From assembly GCA_030749725.1 (NCBI GenBank), contig JASMJM010000139.1, positions 1 through 46,411 of the forward strand: a DNA stretch of 46,411 nt, in the 5' to 3' direction. Positions 27,033 to 36,232 of the stretch are shown here, piece by piece; the stretch's first letter is position 1; each line of letters begins with the position of its first letter. Origin of the DNA: Pseudomonadales bacterium (lineage in GTDB: Bacteria; Pseudomonadota; Gammaproteobacteria; Pseudomonadales; Azotimanducaceae). The notes beneath the pieces are model-generated. The model saw only the letters and a list, made by a program, of their open reading frames with translations. It had not been told where the DNA came from and searched no databases. A program made the translations under genes and the position numbers.

Positions 27033-27187
27033 GAGGTCGTCCGGCAACAGACTGAGGGCGGGATGGTGGGATTCGCTCTTCTGGGCCGCATCCGGATCGG
27101 CATCCCTGCCTCCGACAGTCCTGGCAATAACCCCTCCTTCCTGAGCACGAGCTGATGAACTCGTTAGAAAAGCTATGCTGCCAGAAG

Positions 27188-29305
27188 CTACTTCCTGTTG
27201 TGCACAATCTTCTGCTGTCCGCGAGCCATGCCCAGAATGTGATCGGCGAACTTGAGCAATCTTCTGTTGTGCGTGATATAGACACAGCTGATTCCAAGGC
27301 TGTGTAGATTGGCCATGATCCGCTCAGCCGACTGATCGTCGAGATGTGCCGTACCCTCATCCAAATAAAGCAGCTTGGGTTTCTGATAAAGAGCCCTGGC
27401 AAGGAGAATCCTCTGCTGCTGCCCATTGGATAAGGCGCATCCCATCTCGCCGATAGGAGTGTCATAGCCCATTGGCATTCGAATGATGTCATCGTGGATC
27501 TCAGTGAGTTGAGCAACCCGTTCAATTCGATCGAAGTCAGCGAACATATCGCTAAAGCAGATGTTATCTCTGATGGAACCGGACATCAGCACATCTTCCT
27601 GCAGGACCGCGCCTATGTTAGCTCGGTAGGATCGAATTCCGTATACGTCAAGCGGGATCTTGTCGATCATCAGGCCACCTTGTGTAGGTGTCAGAAGGCC
27701 CAGTAGGATTTTGATCACCGTTGTCTTGCCAATTCCCGAGGGGCCGTATATGGCCGTAAACTCACCTGGCTCGAACTGCAACGATAGCTCCTTAAATAGC
27801 AGCGGGTCCGATTCTGAATAACTGAAAGAAGCTCGATCAAGCTGAATGTAACCTTCCAGTGGGATGGTAAAACCAGCCGGTTCTTCCAGTCCCTTCTCTT
27901 TATCCGTTAGCCCGATATCCGCTATTCTTTCCAGGTGCAGATCGAGCATCAGAAACTGGATAAGCTGATTGATGACGGACGTGAGGGAACTGTTGAAGTG
28001 GAGTCGGTAGGAGATAAACGCGTACAGCATGCCAACTGTCATGGCACCATCGAGCACTTCCTGAGCACCGACAAATACCACCAATACGTTTTCCACCCCT
28101 GAAATCAGACCGTTGAGGATCTCGTGCCCGATTGTCAAACGGCCGATGCTGATATTCGCGTTGATGGCATCGGCAAACCGGCTCTGCCAAAGGCTCTGCC
28201 GGTCACCTTCCCGGCTGAATACCTTAATGCTTTGCAGGGCTCGCACGGATTCCATTAAGTTTGAATCCTGTCTGGCAGCAGTGACGATACTCTCCTGAGT
28301 ACGGTGTCGAAAAGGTTGTAAGAGAACAGCTCTCAAAACTGCGAAGCTGGCAATGGAAACCAACACGATCGTGGAGAGCAGGGGTGAGTAGATTATGATC
28401 ATCACCAGGGTGGTAATAGCCATCAGACCATCCAGTATGACCGTTAGGGCACTGCTGCTGATGAAGTCTTGAATTGGTTTCATCGATCCAAACCGTGATA
28501 CCACATCACCCATATGCCTTTTCTGGAAGTAACCAACCGGCAGACGAATCAGATGACTAAACAGCGCAGTACCCATTGCATAATTGAGCTGACTGGCAAT
28601 AAACAGATGGGCAGAACCGCGTAGGGCTTTAGTCATGACGGTAATAACGGTCAGACCGGCAAACCCCACGCCCAGTAACACCAGCAAGTCCCGGTCCTGT
28701 TTGATTAAGACCTCATCCACCACGAGCTGTAGATAGAATGGACTCGCCAGGGCAAAGCACTGTATCAGCAGGGAGAGAACTAACAGCTGCGTGAAGGCGG
28801 GCAGCATGCCCTTCATGCCGCTACAGAAGTCGAGCAGGTGCAGACGTTGAGTGGTATTGCCGCGTTGGAATTGAGTTGTCGGCGTTATTTCCAGCGCTAT
28901 TCCCGTGAAGTGTTGGCCGATCTCTGCCAACCGGTAACGGCGGACACCCACGGCTGGATTGTGGACTACCACGTGACTGCGGCTAGCAGATCTCAGAGTG
29001 ACGTAGTGATTGAAATCCCAGTGAAGAATGGCGGGCAGGCGCATCTTCCTGAGCTCGTTGGGATCAACGCGCAATGCTCTACAGCTGAGTCCAAGGTCAG
29101 CGCCACTGCGCATCAGATTTCTGAGTGACGCCCCAGCCAGGGACACGCCAAAGCGCTGACGCAAAGCATGCAGATCCGTCCTGAAGCCATGGTGGCTCGC
29201 CACCATGGCGAGACAGGCCAGACCACATTCGGACGCCTCTCCCTGCAGGATAACCGGCATGCTGGCCGTGCCGGAGAAATTCAGAAATTCACTGAGTCGC
29301 CTCAT
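27188..29305 (-). CDS. C39 peptidase-containing ABC exporter (PCAT, CvaB/RaxB type)
   Basis: A 705-residue bifunctional exporter. An N-terminal C39 peptidase (about residues 15-135) cleaves double-glycine leaders, then a six-helix membrane domain (about 165-440) and an ABC ATPase export the peptide. The peptidase shows Cys27 (ASECGLACLAM) and His100 (HWDFNHYVTL), but the triad position normally Asp in HDPA is Asn116 (HNPAVG). The ATPase has GPSGIGKTT, the signature LSNGQQQRILLARAL (Asn where LSGGQ has Gly), LLYLDEGTAHLD typical of CvaB-like transporters, and an H-loop His in YITHNRR. It follows the adaptor gene by 14 bases. I found no precursor peptide in the flanking gaps. Confidence 0.92.
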   Translation of the reverse strand: MRRLSEFLNFSGTASMPVILQGEASECGLACLAMVASHHGFRTDLHALRQRFGVSLAGASLRNLMRSGADLGLSCRALRVDPNELRKMRLPAILHWDFNHYVTLRSASRSHVVVHNPAVGVRRYRLAEIGQHFTGIALEITPTTQFQRGNTTQRLHLLDFCSGMKGMLPAFTQLLVLSLLIQCFALASPFYLQLVVDEVLIKQDRDLLVLLGVGFAGLTVITVMTKALRGSAHLFIASQLNYAMGTALFSHLIRLPVGYFQKRHMGDVVSRFGSMKPIQDFISSSALTVILDGLMAITTLVMIIIYSPLLSTIVLVSIASFAVLRAVLLQPFRHRTQESIVTAARQDSNLMESVRALQSIKVFSREGDRQSLWQSRFADAINANISIGRLTIGHEILNGLISGVENVLVVFVGAQEVLDGAMTVGMLYAFISYRLHFNSSLTSVINQLIQFLMLDLHLERIADIGLTDKEKGLEEPAGFTIPLEGYIQLDRASFSYSESDPLLFKELSLQFEPGEFTAIYGPSGIGKTTVIKILLGLLTPTQGGLMIDKIPLDVYGIRSYRANIGAVLQEDVLMSGSIRDNICFSDMFADFDRIERVAQLTEIHDDIIRMPMGYDTPIGEMGCALSNGQQQRILLARALYQKPKLLYLDEGTAHLDDQSAERIMANLHSLGISCVYITHNRRLLKFADHILGMARGQQKIVHNRK

Positions 29306-29319
29306 AACAACGCGCCGGA

Positions 29320-30570
29320 TCAGGTTCTTCCTCTCAAGCTCAAAAGGGGCTCAAGCAGCCAGTGGAGGATGGAACGCTCTTCAAGGATGATGTCCGCTCT
29401 GAGTAACATGCCCGGCTGCAACGGCATCTCCTCGCCGAAGGCACGGATGGTTTGCTGGTTCAGTTTCAGGGTAGCGATATACACCGGTTCCTGAACCTGT
29501 ATCGGACCGCTGATTTCCCCTGGTACCAGAATGGCTTGGGAAAGACTGTCGATCCTGCCTTTGTGCACGCCAAAACGCTGATAGGGGAACGCGTCATAGA
29601 GCAAACGCACCTCCTGCGATGGTCGTACAAATCCTCTTGCCCGAGTGGGAATTAGCAGGCTGCCTTCCAGTTCGCTGTCAGATGGCAAAATAACCAGCTG
29701 TGGCACGCTGGCAATCGCTACCTGACCTCTCTTGGCCTGCAGAGCGGTAACTGTGCCGGCGACTGGAGCGTTGATCCGATAGTTTCGGCGTCCCGTCAGT
29801 TCCGTCCGTTGCTGCTGCAGGGCCGATCGGCGTATCTGTAGCTCCACCAATATGTTCTGGTTTGTATCCGGCAGTTGTGCAATTTGAAATCGGATCTCCG
29901 TGAGCCGATTGCGTGTCTGCATGATGTGCCGCTCGGATGTCTTTATCTTTTGTTTCTCTTCGAGGTAACGGGATCGGTATTGCAGCCAGTCCAGTTCTGG
30001 AAGATGTCCTCGGTCGTGCAGTTTGGATACAGCCCTGTATTGGAGCAGAAACAGCTCAAAACGGTTGATCTGCAGTTTTTTGAATGCGTTGAGTTGCGTT
30101 ACTTCGGCTGTCAGAGCGACAGTCAATGCTGCTAGTCGAGTCTGCTCGCGCTGCGCTGCGCCACCGCGTCGGGCGATCGCTGCATCAATCTCGCTGATCT
30201 GGCTGTCCAATTCAGTCAGCATGCCGGCGGCAATATCCTTACCATCCGTGCCGAGCTGTTCTACCAGCACGGTTAGCAGCGCTCCGCCTCTCGGCACCGA
30301 TTGCCCCTCACGGACGTGAACAGCTTCGATGATGCCCGCTCGGGTCGCGTATATCTTGGCCATGCCCCGCCTGGGTGACAGGTATCCTGTCACGGTTTCT
30401 TTGCGGGCATAGTTCCCGCCGGCTAGAAAAGTGGTGACGACAATGAAGATGACGATCAATAGCAGGGTCAGCAGGTAGTTCCGGAGCGGCTGAATCAGCA
30501 GCACCCGGCCAAGGCTCAACTGTCTGCTGGCGAGTGCCTCAGGTCGGAACAGCTGTTGATTGTCACCCAT
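29320..30570 (-). CDS. HlyD-family membrane-fusion adaptor of the peptide exporter
   Basis: A 416-residue adaptor linking the inner-membrane ABC exporter to an outer-membrane channel. It has one N-terminal helix (LLTLLLIVIFIVVTTFLAGG), a first lipoyl/barrel-sandwich half (GIIEAVHVREGQSVPRGGAL), a long coiled-coil hairpin (about residues 120-250) and a second half with INAPVAGTVTALQAKRGQVA. This layout matches CvaA/RaxA adaptors. The ATG at 30570 is preferred to an upstream TTG; it overlaps the end of the acyltransferase gene by 8 bases (ATGGGTGA), indicating coupling. No TolC gene is in the window. Confidence 0.9.
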   Translation of the reverse strand: MGDNQQLFRPEALASRQLSLGRVLLIQPLRNYLLTLLLIVIFIVVTTFLAGGNYARKETVTGYLSPRRGMAKIYATRAGIIEAVHVREGQSVPRGGALLTVLVEQLGTDGKDIAAGMLTELDSQISEIDAAIARRGGAAQREQTRLAALTVALTAEVTQLNAFKKLQINRFELFLLQYRAVSKLHDRGHLPELDWLQYRSRYLEEKQKIKTSERHIMQTRNRLTEIRFQIAQLPDTNQNILVELQIRRSALQQQRTELTGRRNYRINAPVAGTVTALQAKRGQVAIASVPQLVILPSDSELEGSLLIPTRARGFVRPSQEVRLLYDAFPYQRFGVHKGRIDSLSQAILVPGEISGPIQVQEPVYIATLKLNQQTIRAFGEEMPLQPGMLLRADIILEERSILHWLLEPLLSLRGRT

Positions 30571-31693
30571 CGGCAAGCATGGCAGGCAGCAAGTGCCAGT
30601 GATGCCATTGACCTGGAAATTGTCTGATCTGCCACTCTGCCTGAGTGACCAGATGTTGCGTAACCTGTTGCGCGGTGGCTTCCAGCGAGACGCTTCGAAG
30701 GGGAGGGGACCGATACACCGGGAAACTGTCGATTACGGGCGTACCATCGGTTGCATAGTGGAACATAATCGGCAGAATGTCCGCCTTTGCCAGTATCGCC
30801 AGTTCAGCAGGACCCCGCACCAATGCCATCTCGTGATCGAAAAAAGTGACTCGAGTGGTACTGCCCCATTGACTGGATAGATCGTAAAGGGCCACGACAA
30901 TATTTCCGCGACGAAGCTGTCGTACAGCTTGGATCGCCACATTTCGGTGTCTGCGCAACACCGTTACCGTCACTCCGGCGTTGCTGAATTTTTGAAAGGC
31001 CCGTTCCTCCTGAATGGTCCAACTGCGGTTTCGAAGAATAAACACCTCGCGCCGGGATGATGCGGACAGACACAGATGCAGCAATCCGTGCAGATAATCT
31101 CCCATGTGTATCGATGCGATCAGCACCCCACGATCGCAGTTCTGAATGTATCTGACCACCTGGCTCTTGTGCGGGAAGAGGGAAGTGAGGGCGTTGCTGC
31201 GCACGCGACTATAGCTGCTGTCCGCCATGCTCTGCCAGCAACGTCGGGACAGCTGGCGATACAACATCCAATCTGCACTGATCTGCTTTGCCTGCGCCGG
31301 CGATTCCCCCATGATTTTCTGGATCAGCCGGGCGAGGTGCTCCGTATTCCTGCGAAAAAAGACTGCGTTAAGGGACCTGCAGCAACGGCGACCCGGTCGT
31401 GATGCAACAGCACCGCTGGCGAGATTCGCTAACAGCCCGGATAAGTGACTGGCGCGGGGTCGGTCTGAGGCGGTTGGCTTGAGCATCATCGGCACGAGCT
31501 GATCGAGGGTTGGATATCTGCAGGAGGCGGTGTGGCGTGGTACGTTCTGCCTGCTGACAGTAAAGGTACACCTTGCTCTGGATTGCGTTCCGGTCGTATA
31601 GGAGGGTTCCTTCTCCACTGTGGGACATCTCTGTAATCTACTTGAGTATTCATTTTTGCTTTGCAGAATTTCGCTATACGAAGCTGAGAACAT
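30563..31693 (-). CDS. LpxL/HtrB-like acyltransferase at the head of the export operon
   Basis: The frame codes for 376 residues. From about residue 110 the sequence matches the lysophospholipid/lipid A acyltransferase (LpxL/HtrB) family: a GVLIASIHMGDYLHGLLHL block, VFILRNRS, VAIQAVRQLRRGNIVVALYD, RVTFFDHEMALVRGPAELAILAKADILPI and a C-terminal FPGQWHHWHLL. The usual H-x4-D/E catalytic box is altered: the His is followed by Met-Gly-Asp-Tyr-Leu, so the acid sits at +3 and the +5 position is Leu. The N-terminal 70-100 residues look unlike the family and the true start may be an ATG near 31489. It overlaps the adaptor, so it belongs to the exporter operon. Lipidation of an exported peptide or envelope lipid is inferred. 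Confidence 0.7.
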   Translation of the reverse strand: MFSASYSEILQSKNEYSSRLQRCPTVEKEPSYTTGTQSRARCTFTVSRQNVPRHTASCRYPTLDQLVPMMLKPTASDRPRASHLSGLLANLASGAVASRPGRRCCRSLNAVFFRRNTEHLARLIQKIMGESPAQAKQISADWMLYRQLSRRCWQSMADSSYSRVRSNALTSLFPHKSQVVRYIQNCDRGVLIASIHMGDYLHGLLHLCLSASSRREVFILRNRSWTIQEERAFQKFSNAGVTVTVLRRHRNVAIQAVRQLRRGNIVVALYDLSSQWGSTTRVTFFDHEMALVRGPAELAILAKADILPIMFHYATDGTPVIDSFPVYRSPPLRSVSLEATAQQVTQHLVTQAEWQIRQFPGQWHHWHLLPAMLADG

Positions 31694-32083
31694 GGGTATA
31701 TTGCCTCTGCCTGGCCCCCTGGAACCGATGCCATATCAGTGCAACAGACGGATACGGTGCAGGTGGTTGCCCCGAACTGGCACCGGGTGCTATCTTCTTT
31801 ATCGGAAGGAGATTCGGGCCGGATGACAAAGAGGAGCCGCGTGGCGATCCTGGTGGATGCCCTACCAGAGGCAAGGCGTTCTTGACATGGAAACATTGCC
31901 ATGGATAGTGGGTCGTATCTAGGGGAAGCCAACATCGATCAGAGCTCGCAACCGGGTTTGGCGATCTGCAGGACAGGGCTGCCCTCGGCACAGCGTTAGC
32001 GGATTTGACTGAAACGGAGTTCCGTTGGTGATGCCAGTTTTCATACAAGCACGATACTAAGTTGAAATCCGGGAGAGTCAGGC
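31694..32083. other. 390-base divergent intergenic region
   Basis: This lies between the acyltransferase (minus) and the RND adaptor (plus). Several frames are open, but none has both a ribosome site and recognisable content. A 43-codon plus frame from 31692 and a minus frame containing SVPGGQAE were examined as possible double-glycine precursors and are not convincing. A promoter for the RND pair lies at 31882-31909. Confidence 0.4.
31882..31909 (+). promoter_or_regulatory. candidate sigma-70 promoter for the RND pair
   Basis: A perfect TTGACA (31882-31887), a 16-base spacer and GATAGT (31904-31909, four of six consensus bases) point toward the RND adaptor, leaving a leader of about 165 bases. 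Confidence 0.45.
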
Positions 32084-33253
32084 GTGAGACCTTTTGTTCT
32101 ACCATCAGCCATCGTGATGGCTGGCTTCGGCCTTGCGGCGATTCTAATCGCCACGGGCCCCACGATTGAACCGCGTGCACCCCAGTCGCTGGCACCACTG
32201 GTACGGGTGCTGGACGTCTCGCCAAAATCGGTCCAACTAAGTACATTGACCCATGGTACGGTGGTGCCGCGAACGGAAAGTGAACTTGTTCCTGAAGTAT
32301 CCGGGCGAATTCTCGCCATGTCACCAGCCATGGTTTCCGGCGGATTCTTTTCTGAAGGTGACGTCCTTCTCCGTATCGATGCCCTCGATTATGAAGTGGC
32401 ATTGGAACAAGCCAAGGCCGGGCTCACTCGGTCTCAGAGTGATCTGGCTAATGCCCGCACGGCCCATCAGAGACAGCTCGATCTGGCGGAGAAGCAATCC
32501 ACCAGCGCAGCCCAGCGTGATGATGCGTTGAATCGGCTGCATATAGCGGAAGCCACCCTTCGAGAAGCCACGGCGAAATTATCCCGTGCCGAACGGGATC
32601 TCACTCGCACTCAGTTGATCGCCCCTTATGACGGTCGTGTGCGCAAGGAACGGGTTGACATCGGTCAGTTCGTCAATCGGGGCACCAGTGTGGCAACGAT
32701 TTACTCGACTGATATTGCTGAAGTGAGGCTTCCGATACACGATGAGGAACTGGCTTATTTGGACTTGTCTCTGGTAACCCCTTATACCGATATCAGGCAA
32801 CCGGTGAAGGTGACGCTGCGGGCCCGTTTTGCAGGGGCCAATCACGAGTGGCAAGGCGAAGTCGTTCGTACCGAAGGGGAATTGGATCCACGCACGCGCA
32901 TGATTAATGTTATTGCACAGGTCGCGTCGCCTTACGCCCAGTCCAATGATCGCCCACCTCTTTCCGTTGGTCTGTTTGTCGAGGCGGAAATTCACGGCAC
33001 GCAGGTAGATAACGTCGTCGTGTTGCCGCGCTCTGCGTTACGGGGTGAAAAGCGCGTCTTTGTCGTCGATAGCAGCAACCGATTGCAATTTCGTGATGTC
33101 GATGTGCTTAGAATCGTAGCCGACCAGGTCTATGTTCGAGGTGGGCTGAAGTCAGGCGAACTCGTTTGCATCTCATCGCTCGAGAATGCCCTTGATGGTA
33201 TGTCGGTGCGCCTGCAGGTCGCCACCGCAACGTCACAGGTTGCCCGCAAATGA
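32084..33253 (+). CDS. RND efflux periplasmic adaptor (MFP)
   Basis: A 389-residue membrane-fusion protein. It starts with GTG after a GGGAGAG site. The N-terminal signal or anchor helix (VMAGFGLAAILIATG) is followed by the lipoyl half VPEVSGRILAMSPAMVSGGFF, a coiled-coil hairpin (about residues 105-175), the second lipoyl half LIAPYDGRVRKERVDIGQFV, a beta-barrel domain and a membrane-proximal domain with VVVLPRSALRGEKRVFVVD. It links an RND pump to an outer-membrane channel. The stop overlaps the permease start (ATGA). No TolC-like gene or regulator is adjacent. The partner permease appears damaged, so the pair may be inactive. Confidence 0.92.
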   Translation: MRPFVLPSAIVMAGFGLAAILIATGPTIEPRAPQSLAPLVRVLDVSPKSVQLSTLTHGTVVPRTESELVPEVSGRILAMSPAMVSGGFFSEGDVLLRIDALDYEVALEQAKAGLTRSQSDLANARTAHQRQLDLAEKQSTSAAQRDDALNRLHIAEATLREATAKLSRAERDLTRTQLIAPYDGRVRKERVDIGQFVNRGTSVATIYSTDIAEVRLPIHDEELAYLDLSLVTPYTDIRQPVKVTLRARFAGANHEWQGEVVRTEGELDPRTRMINVIAQVASPYAQSNDRPPLSVGLFVEAEIHGTQVDNVVVLPRSALRGEKRVFVVDSSNRLQFRDVDVLRIVADQVYVRGGLKSGELVCISSLENALDGMSVRLQVATATSQVARK

Positions 33254-36186
33254 ATGGACCGATCGCCTGGTTTGCGAAGAACCACGTCGCCGCTAACCTG
33301 CTCCTGCTTCTCATTGTATTGGCCGGGCTGGTGGCCGTCCCTGGAATGCCGCAAAAGTCGTTCCCCGACATCGACGTCAACGTGATTACCGTAACGGTGC
33401 CGTACCTCGGTGCCGCTCCCGAGGAAGTTGAGCAAGGTGTGTGCATTCGCATAGAAGAAGAACTGGAAGGGATTGAAGGCGTCAAACAGATCCGCTCGAC
33501 GGCGAACGAGGGCCTTTGCTCTGTCCAGGTGGAATTATTTGATGACGCTGATGCATCACGGTCGTTGGATGACGTAAAGAACCGCATCGATGCCCTCGAT
33601 ACCTTTCCCGAAGAAACAGAAAAACCGATCATCACCCTGATTACCCGTCAACGTGCCGTGATGGATATTGCCATTACAGGACCAAGCGACGAGCGGACCC
33701 TTAAGTCCATTGGTCAGCAGGTACGGGATGACCTGGCAGCGTTACCTAACGTTACCCAGGTGGCCTTATCCAATACGCGCCCCTACGAGGTGTCAATCGA
33801 AGTATCGGAAGAATCATTGCGCCGCAACGGCTTGTCGTTCAGTCAGGTGGCACAGGCAGTTCGTGCCGAATCGTTGGATTTGCCCGGAGGCCCAATTAAA
33901 ACAAACGCTGGTGAAATCTTGTTGCGCACCAAGGGTCAAGCCTACTGGGGAGAGGAATTCGAAAATCTGGTGGTCACCACCAGAGATGATGGTACGCGTC
34001 TTTACCTTAGAGATGTGGCAAAGGTAGTCGATGGCTTTAAAGATACCGATCAGCTACTGCGCTTCGATGGTAAACCAGCGGCCATCCTTCGCGTATCACG
34101 GGTTGGCCAACAGGATATTCTCGATATTACAGCCGCTGTTGCTGAGTATCTGGCAACTGCCGGGAACAGCTTGCCGGAGGGCGTTGATCTTGCGGTCTGG
34201 AATGACAATTCAAAACTATTGCGTGATCGGCTGGACACGCTGCTCAACAGCGCGCGCCAGGGATTCCTGATGGTTCTCATTCTACTGGCAGTGTTCCTGA
34301 GGCCGCGCCTGGCGTTTTGGGTTAGCGTTGGCGTTCCCGTTGCGTTTCTCGGCGCACTGTTTCTGTCCGCGTGGCTGGGTATGTCCATCGATGGCATCTC
34401 TCTATTTGGATTCATCCTGGTGCTTGGCGTCCTGGTGGACGACGCGATTGTCGTGGGTGAGAACGTGTATTCCATCCAGCAAGGGCCGCACACGTTGCTT
34501 GCGGGGGCCATCCAGGGTACCCAGCAGGTTTCGGTACCGGTGATATTCGGCGTGCTGACGACGGTCGCCGCATTTATGCCCTTCCTATTCGCTCCGGGTA
34601 CAATGGGACAGATCTTCAGCGTCATCGCCATCGTGGTGGTGTGTTGTCTTGCCTTCTCGCTGATAGAGTCACAGTTAGTATTGCCGGCGCACCTTGGGCA
34701 CCGCAATGTTGAATCCGCAGCAGCCGAGATGGGACTGTTGATGATCCCGATCGGAGGGATTATTCTCATCGAGTTGGCGTGGGATATTCGCAGCTATGCC
34801 GCCCTCTGCATCGCCACGACCTCCGCTCTTTTTGCCTTGCACCTGGCCGGTGGCGCAGAGCCGATTGCTGGGTGCATCATTAATTTGCAGTCACGTTTCG
34901 CGGGTCGCCTGGAACGTCTCATCAATACCACCTTCCGTGATCTGGTTAGACAGGCCATCACCTATCGCTACATTACAGTTTCGTTGGCGTCAGTGGCATT
35001 GCTTTCGAGCATTGGCATAGTGGCAAGCGGTCGGCTGCCGTTTTCCTTCTTCCCGCCGCTGGCTTCCGACCAGGTCATTGCACAATTGACGATGCCGCTT
35101 GGAACCCCCGCATCAGTCACCAATCAGGCGGTGCTGCATCTTGAGAAGACAGCACGACAAGTCGCGGCAAGATTGGCCGCAGACACCCCGGGTGCCCCAC
35201 CAGTCACTCATATTCTCGCGGCGGTGGGCAATCATCCCAGTAGTTCATCCGGTGGCGGGCCCGGTCCAACCAGCGTGGCCGCATCGGGTGGCCATCTCGG
35301 TGAAGTGACCATGCAGCTGACACCGGGTCAGAGCAGGGATATTGAAACACGTGATGTGGGTAACATCTGGCGAGAAACATCCGGCCCCATTGCCGATGCC
35401 GTAGAACTGAAATTCAACACGTCATTATTTACCATCGGTAACGCGATCGATATACAACTTGAAGGCAACAATATTGACGATCTGCGAACCGTCGCCGCCA
35501 AGTTGCGTCAGAAGTTGGCCGAGTATCCAGGCGTCATTGATATTACCGATTCGTTTCGATCAGGTAAGCAGGAGTTGAAGCTTCGCATCCTGCCGTCCGG
35601 TGAAGCCTTGGGTCTCTCGTTAGGAAATTTGGCAAGGCAGGTTCGACAGGCATTCTACGGTGAGGAGGCACAGCGGATTCAACGTGGGCGTGACGATGTG
35701 CGGGTGATGGTCCGGTACACGGAAGAAGAGCGAAAGTCCCTTAGTTCCCTCAACAGCATGCGCATTCGTACCGCAGATGGCTCGGAAGTACCGTTCGTCA
35801 CCGTCGCTGAAGCCGACTTGGGTCGTGGTTTTTCCTCTATCAAACGTTCGGACCGACGTCGTGTGGTGAATGTCATCGCCGACGTGGACCGCACCCAGAC
35901 TACAGCAAATGAAGTCATCGCGAATCTTAGCGACGGTACCCTGCAGGAAATCATGCGTGAGTACCCGCGTATTGCCTACGGTCTCGAAGGCGAGCAACGG
36001 GAACAAGGGGAGGCAATGGCCAGCCTGGTTCCCATGGCGGTCTCGTTGGCCTTCGGTGTGCTCTTCGCCACGGTAGTGACCTTGCTGGTGGTACCTTCCG
36101 GCTATCTCATTCTGGAGGACCGGCGGACCAAGCGCATGGTCACTGCTACAACGGTTGAAGGCGAAGTTGCCGATCTCACAACCTAG
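33250..36186 (+). CDS. RND efflux permease with apparent loss of TM8-TM11
   Basis: A 978-residue HAE1/AcrB-like permease. The N-terminal half is complete: TM1, the periplasmic porter domain, and TM2-TM6 with the proton-relay Asp pair in LVLGVLVDDAIVVGENV. Near residues 485-545 there are two extra hydrophobic stretches (MGLLMIPIGGIILIELAW and YAALCIATTSALFALHL) not seen in AcrB. TM7 (ITVSLASVALLSSIGIVASG) and the second porter domain follow. At the C-terminus, EQREQGEAMASL joins directly to VPMAVSLAFGVLFATVVTLL, the start of TM12. In relatives about 110-115 residues holding TM8-TM11 separate these segments. The frame is preserved, but transport is unlikely. Start and stop overlap the adaptor by 4 bases. 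Confidence 0.9.
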   Translation: MNGPIAWFAKNHVAANLLLLLIVLAGLVAVPGMPQKSFPDIDVNVITVTVPYLGAAPEEVEQGVCIRIEEELEGIEGVKQIRSTANEGLCSVQVELFDDADASRSLDDVKNRIDALDTFPEETEKPIITLITRQRAVMDIAITGPSDERTLKSIGQQVRDDLAALPNVTQVALSNTRPYEVSIEVSEESLRRNGLSFSQVAQAVRAESLDLPGGPIKTNAGEILLRTKGQAYWGEEFENLVVTTRDDGTRLYLRDVAKVVDGFKDTDQLLRFDGKPAAILRVSRVGQQDILDITAAVAEYLATAGNSLPEGVDLAVWNDNSKLLRDRLDTLLNSARQGFLMVLILLAVFLRPRLAFWVSVGVPVAFLGALFLSAWLGMSIDGISLFGFILVLGVLVDDAIVVGENVYSIQQGPHTLLAGAIQGTQQVSVPVIFGVLTTVAAFMPFLFAPGTMGQIFSVIAIVVVCCLAFSLIESQLVLPAHLGHRNVESAAAEMGLLMIPIGGIILIELAWDIRSYAALCIATTSALFALHLAGGAEPIAGCIINLQSRFAGRLERLINTTFRDLVRQAITYRYITVSLASVALLSSIGIVASGRLPFSFFPPLASDQVIAQLTMPLGTPASVTNQAVLHLEKTARQVAARLAADTPGAPPVTHILAAVGNHPSSSSGGGPGPTSVAASGGHLGEVTMQLTPGQSRDIETRDVGNIWRETSGPIADAVELKFNTSLFTIGNAIDIQLEGNNIDDLRTVAAKLRQKLAEYPGVIDITDSFRSGKQELKLRILPSGEALGLSLGNLARQVRQAFYGEEAQRIQRGRDDVRVMVRYTEEERKSLSSLNSMRIRTADGSEVPFVTVAEADLGRGFSSIKRSDRRRVVNVIADVDRTQTTANEVIANLSDGTLQEIMREYPRIAYGLEGEQREQGEAMASLVPMAVSLAFGVLFATVVTLLVVPSGYLILEDRRTKRMVTATTVEGEVADLTT

Positions 36187-36189
36187 TCG

Positions 36190-36221
36190 TCAGCAGCGGG
36201 CGAAGTTCCCGACACTGCTGA
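36190..36221. terminator. candidate bidirectional hairpin between convergent genes
   Basis: TCAGCAG (36190-36196) pairs perfectly with CTGCTGA (36215-36221), with an inner GGG/CCC. It lies in the 46-base gap between the convergent RND permease and AEC carrier genes. There is no long T-run, so it may act as a weak or Rho-associated 3' structure. Confidence 0.4.
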
Positions 36222-36232
36222 TCGGAAAGGCC

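Noticed and set aside
26968-27525. A Cys-rich tail in a minus-strand frame after the ABC gene, considered as a RiPP precursor
   Set aside because: It is only the out-of-frame continuation of the ABC gene and runs into the antisense of the GNAT gene, with no own start signal.
31486-31935. A minus-strand frame with SVPGGQAE as a possible double-glycine precursor for the exporter
   Set aside because: It lacks the leader pattern before GG, is in another frame of the acyltransferase gene, and has no ribosome site.
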